Under the pieces are notes generated by a model, which had not been told where the DNA came from, did no database searches, and saw only the letters and a list, made by a program, of their open reading frames with translations. From Pelagophyceae sp. CCMP2097 (lineage: Eukaryota > Sar > Pelagophyceae), in contig MU657178.1 in NCBI GenBank assembly GCA_026770575.1, forward strand, positions 109,438 through 126,917: 17,480 nucleotides of DNA, given 5' to 3'. Each line of letters begins with the position of its first letter. The first letter of the stretch is position 1. Positions 15,299 to 17,480 of this stretch are shown piece by piece. Made by a program: the position numbers and the translations under genes.

Positions 15299-15960
15299 CG
15301 AACCCTGAAACGACAAAGGGCCGACTCGGGATATGAACGCGCAGCGGGAGCGCGTGGCTGAGCGCTGATCTCAAGAGAACACGTGACGTTACTGGAGAAA
15401 CGTTACAAAATTGAAGCAAAAAAAAAGCCAAATAGAGTGAAGGTCAATTTAAGAAACGCTACTTGCGAACCCGGGCACTTTCCCGTTTGCACCCCACGGG
15501 AAAACCCACTTTCGGTTTCGCTGTTCCGTTTCTGGGGGCGGGAAATATCTTAAAATATTTTGACTTTGTCAATATTTCCAAAACGTCACTCAATAATTTA
15601 AATCCAGCAACTTTGTGTGAAAATCAAGAGATTTGACTCTATTTCATGTGAAAATCAAGGTTATTGGCTTCATTTCAGTTGAAATGAAGCCTAGAATCTA
15701 CGATTTTCGGCGGGAAGTCGGAATTTTGGTGTGCACAAACTGGGAGGGGTTAAGAGTGGGATTTTCGTACTTTTTGATTTTCCCGCTTTTTGTTTTCGTA
15801 CTTCGATTTTTGGCCGGGGTTTATGGACTTATGGGAAGTTGGCCGGGTCGTCCAGTAAAGACTTTGGCTCTTTGGTCGGTTTTGTTGGGGAAGCCTTGTG
15901 GGGGGCGAGTGGCGTCGGCGGCTTCAAATAACGAGGGCGAAGTCACTTGAAACTACGATT
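15299..15960. other. Upstream region with an AT-rich island; no gene supported
   Basis: This covers the presumed promoter of the minus-strand membrane protein gene. 15540-15720 is markedly AT-rich for this window, with inverted GGAAATAT...ATATTTCC (15541-15580) and a direct GTGAAAATCAAG repeat (about 15618 and 15648). A 105-codon plus-strand frame at 15633-15950 is hydrophobic and low in GC, has no family resemblance and is probably chance. Confidence 0.4.
15666..15691. repeat. Perfect 12-bp stem hairpin
   Basis: GGCTTCATTTCA and TGAAATGAAGCC are perfect reverse complements separated by two bases (GT). It lies in the AT-rich island upstream of the membrane protein gene. It could be an extruding cruciform, a dimeric protein site or a transposon end. 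Confidence 0.7.
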
Positions 15961-16559
15961 AATTATAATATTTTGCCAAATAACGAGCGCCACGGAACCC
16001 GACGGGTCGTCCTCTGTGGCGCTCCCTGACGCGCGCCGAACGTCGTCGAGGAGAGGACGCAAGTTTGGACGCAAGTTTGCGGCGGACGGGGCGTCGCACG
16101 GAGCCGCTTTGATCCACGGTCCTTGAATCGGAGCCACCGAAAGGGAAAAGCACGCGTGCTTCCGAGGTCCGCCGCCCGAGAGAGCCGAGGCTGCCGAGGA
16201 CCCCTTTTTGTGGTCGACGTTGCAAGGAAGTTTGGGTGCTTCGCAGGGATGGTCCCCTCGTCGCGCAGACGAGCGTCCTGCGTCTCAGACGCCGAAGAAC
16301 GTAGATGCGGCACAGGAGGAGACCCCGATTTCAAGAGAGGCGCCTTTGCAAAATATCGGGCAGCCCGCGCTCCCGACGTCTCGACGGCCCATCGGAGGGC
16401 GCCCTGCTCGACGACCAAAGCGACAGTCCCGTCATCGAGGAAGATGCCGGGTCGAGAATTATAATCAGGTTTGGGTCCGAGCGGCCAGGGCGATCGACCA
16501 GCGGCCTCCAGGGGCCGGCTTGCGCCGCTGAGGTGTGGACGACGCTAGGGCGCGACGTC
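15961..16559. other. Stretch without a supported gene
   Basis: GC rises again here. Several overlapping plus-strand frames run from 16123 to 16811, the most protein-like being that of 16208-16531 (PKNVDAAQEETPISREAPLQ), but no domain is recognised and no start or splice choice is compelling. A short direct repeat ACGCAAGTTTG occurs twice near 16056-16080. Part may be 3' flank of the WD40 gene to the right. Confidence 0.3.
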
Positions 16560-16943
16560 TCAGAGCCGCGCCGTCCCGTTTTCGCTCCCCGTCACGACGC
16601 GCTCGCCGTCGGGCGAGAACGCGCAGCAGAAGATGTTGCTCTGCCCCTCGAGCGTCTTCCACAGCACGCCCGTCACGGCGCTCACCGTCACGATGCGCGT
16701 GTCGTCGGGCGAGAACGCGCAGCTGTAGATGTCGCCGGTGTGCCCCTCGAGCGTCTTCAGCAGCGCGCCCGTCGTGGCGTCCCAGAGCTTGATGTGCCCC
16801 TCAAGCGTTAGCAGCAGAGTGCCCGTTGCAGCGTCCCAGAGCCGCGTCGTTCTGTCGCGGCTCGCCGTCGCGACGCGTTTGTTATCGGGCCATCGGGCGA
16901 AAATGTGCAGCTAAAGACGGTGCCGGTGTGTCCCTCGAGCATC

Positions 16944-17374
16944 CTGGGTCGTCGCGTAGGGTACTACGTAGGGCCCTACGACCCTACGTAGGGTAGGCTG
17001 GACCCTACGCGGCCCCGTAGGGTCCCCATACGGAAGGCTCCGCGGGATTTTGGCGAGTCCGAGTCCGACGGCGAGGCCGCCGACTCGCCACGCAGCGTCT
17101 TCGTCGACGAGACGGAGGACGCCGACGAGGACCTGTTCGGCGACCCCGACGCGGACCTGGACGTCCAGGACTACTCGGACTCAGACGACGAGCCCGCCGA
17201 GCCCGAGGCCGTCGACGACGACGATGACGACATCGCGGGCGACGCCTAAATGGTGCTAACAAAACCCCTTCATTTCACGGTACCCTACGTGGGATCCTAC
17301 GTAGGGCCCTACGACCCTACGTAGGGTCACGGTAGGCTGGACCCTACGGCCCTAAACCCTACGCGACGACCCAG
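16944..17374 (-). mobile_element. 431-bp TIR element with 8-bp target-site duplication in a WD40 gene (introner-like)
   Basis: The ends are perfect inverted repeats of at least 18 bp (CTGGGTCGTCGCGTAGGG). The flanks are identical 8-mers: CGAGCATC at 16936-16943 and 17375-17382. Deleting the element and one 8-mer restores an unbroken WD40 sequence (LLLM then LEGHTG), so this is a clean insertion. A subterminal direct repeat (CTACGTAGGGCCCTACGACC, then CTACGTAGGGT and AGGCTGGACCCTACG) is at 16964-17009 and 17297-17348. On the minus strand the terminal repeats supply CTGG|GT at the 5' side and CCCAG| at the 3' side. Splicing there removes 427 nt and leaves 12 extra bases, so the frame is kept. 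It has no transposase and is non-autonomous. Confidence 0.85.
17031..17249 (+). CDS. Acidic coding-like exon carried inside the 431-bp element
   Basis: The plus strand from about 17046 to the TAA at 17247-17249 reads GESESDGEAADSPRSVFVDE, then TEDADEDLFGDPDADLDVQD and YSDSDDEPAEPEAVDDDDDD: very acidic, with the host's C/G-ending codons. The frame is open upstream only to a TAG near 16989 and has no ATG, so it would have to be a last exon joined by splicing, or a captured piece of one. It runs antisense to the WD40 gene. It resembles in composition the acidic tail of kelch gene 2 (YSDSDDYDEDN), though that may reflect composition only. Confidence 0.4.
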   Translation, partial: RKAPRDFGESESDGEAADSPRSVFVDETEDADEDLFGDPDADLDVQDYSDSDDEPAEPEAVDDDDDDIAGDA

Positions 17375-17480
17375 CGAGCATCAGAAGCAGCGCGCCCGTC
17401 TCGGCGTCCCAGAGCCGCGCCGTCTCATCGATGCTCGCTGTCACGATGCGCTTGGAGTCGGGCGAGTACGCGCAGCTGTA

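Larger units (their letters stand above)
16560..17480 (-). pseudogene. WD40 repeat gene, damaged, continuing past the right window edge
   Basis: On the minus strand the window edge reads YSCAYSPDSKRIVTASIDET and ARLWDAETGALLLMLAG. Then comes the 431-bp element (16944-17374), then MLEGHTGTVFSCTFSPD. An 8-bp tandem duplication (ATCGGGCC at 16884-16891, repeated at 16892-16899) breaks the frame. It resumes as NKRVATASRDRTTRLWDAAT, then LEGHIKLWDATTG (about half a blade deleted), LEGHTGDIYSCAFSPDDTRI and CAFSPDGERVVTGSENGTAR. The final blade has CTC TGA at 16560-16562 where CTC TGG (L-W) is expected. WD40 propellers are interaction scaffolds; no catalytic domain is in view. The frameshift, deletion and nonsense change suggest a pseudogene or a young, poorly kept family member. 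Confidence 0.75.

Noticed and set aside
14972..15431. Continuous minus-strand frame extending the membrane protein upstream to 15431
   Set aside because: Upstream of 14971 this frame is Arg/Gly-rich noise. The overlapping frame from 15298 is more protein-like and joins through a 44-nt GT-AG intron in the right phase.
15633..15950. 105-codon hydrophobic plus-strand frame
   Set aside because: AT-rich composition unlike host exons, no family resemblance, and it overlaps a hairpin-bearing non-coding island.
17345..17362. CCCTAAACCCTA, telomere-like
   Set aside because: Only about one and a half units, and they lie inside a terminal inverted repeat region built from CCCTACG motifs.
1..17480. tRNA or rRNA genes
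   Set aside because: A visual scan for the T-loop GGTTCGA..CC pattern with matching acceptor stems, and for conserved rRNA blocks, found nothing convincing. A covariance-model search would be decisive.

Overview
The window looks like nuclear DNA of a stramenopile alga, probably a pelagophyte (an Aureococcus- or Pelagomonas-like organism; this is inference, nothing here names the species). The reasons are a GC-rich coding background, genes broken by very short GT-AG introns (44, 44, 52, 105 and 114 nt), a bipartite plastid presequence with an A-F-H-A-P cleavage motif, and several multicopy domain types (KCTD/BTB-kelch, WD40, RelA/SpoT-like). Many palindromic and terminal-inverted-repeat elements are scattered between and inside the genes.

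Layout, left to right. 1-355 is one copy of a dispersed repeat whose partner is 2491-2850. 451-1593 (+) is a four-exon, plastid-targeted DUF1118 (RIQ-like) thylakoid protein with a repeat element inside its first intron. 1669-3000 is mainly repeats, including a 195-bp tandem duplication and a MITE-like element. 3352-4871 (+) is a two-exon BTB/KCTD-kelch gene whose stop codon lies in an inserted repeat. 4853-6212 is a repeat island with nested inverted repeats and a fragment of coding sequence. 6423-10485 (-) can be spliced into one gene of four exons. 10848-12290 (+) is a second BTB-kelch gene, a paralog of the first, with two frame breaks at homopolymers. 12691-13110 (-) is a decayed WD40 remnant. 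13569-15298 (-) is a two-exon polytopic membrane protein with a RelA/SpoT-like C-terminal domain. 15299-16559 holds no gene I can support and includes an AT-rich island. 16560 to the window end (-) is a second damaged WD40 gene, interrupted by a 431-bp element with perfect terminal inverted repeats and an 8-bp target-site duplication.

The strongest biological result is the 6423-10485 gene. Read naively it is two unrelated minus-strand ORFs with junk between them. Splicing at 9291/9187, 9125/8890 and 8653/6918 joins a BtuF-like corrinoid-binding domain, a Cys-rich DUF5522-type motif and a DUF71/COG2102 PP-loop ATPase into one 661-residue protein. DUF71 has one branch in diphthamide synthesis (Dph6) and another predicted from comparative genomics to act in B12 salvage. 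Fusion to a B12-binding domain favours the B12 branch. Its third intron is 1,736 nt long and is filled mainly by a 12-bp minisatellite that makes long false ORFs on both strands.

The second strong result is the 431-bp element at 16944-17374. Its CTGGGT...ACCCAG ends supply a GT and an AG, so removing it as an intron would leave the WD40 reading frame intact. This is how introner elements work. The genes in the window do not form a pathway; what links them is intron and repeat dynamics.
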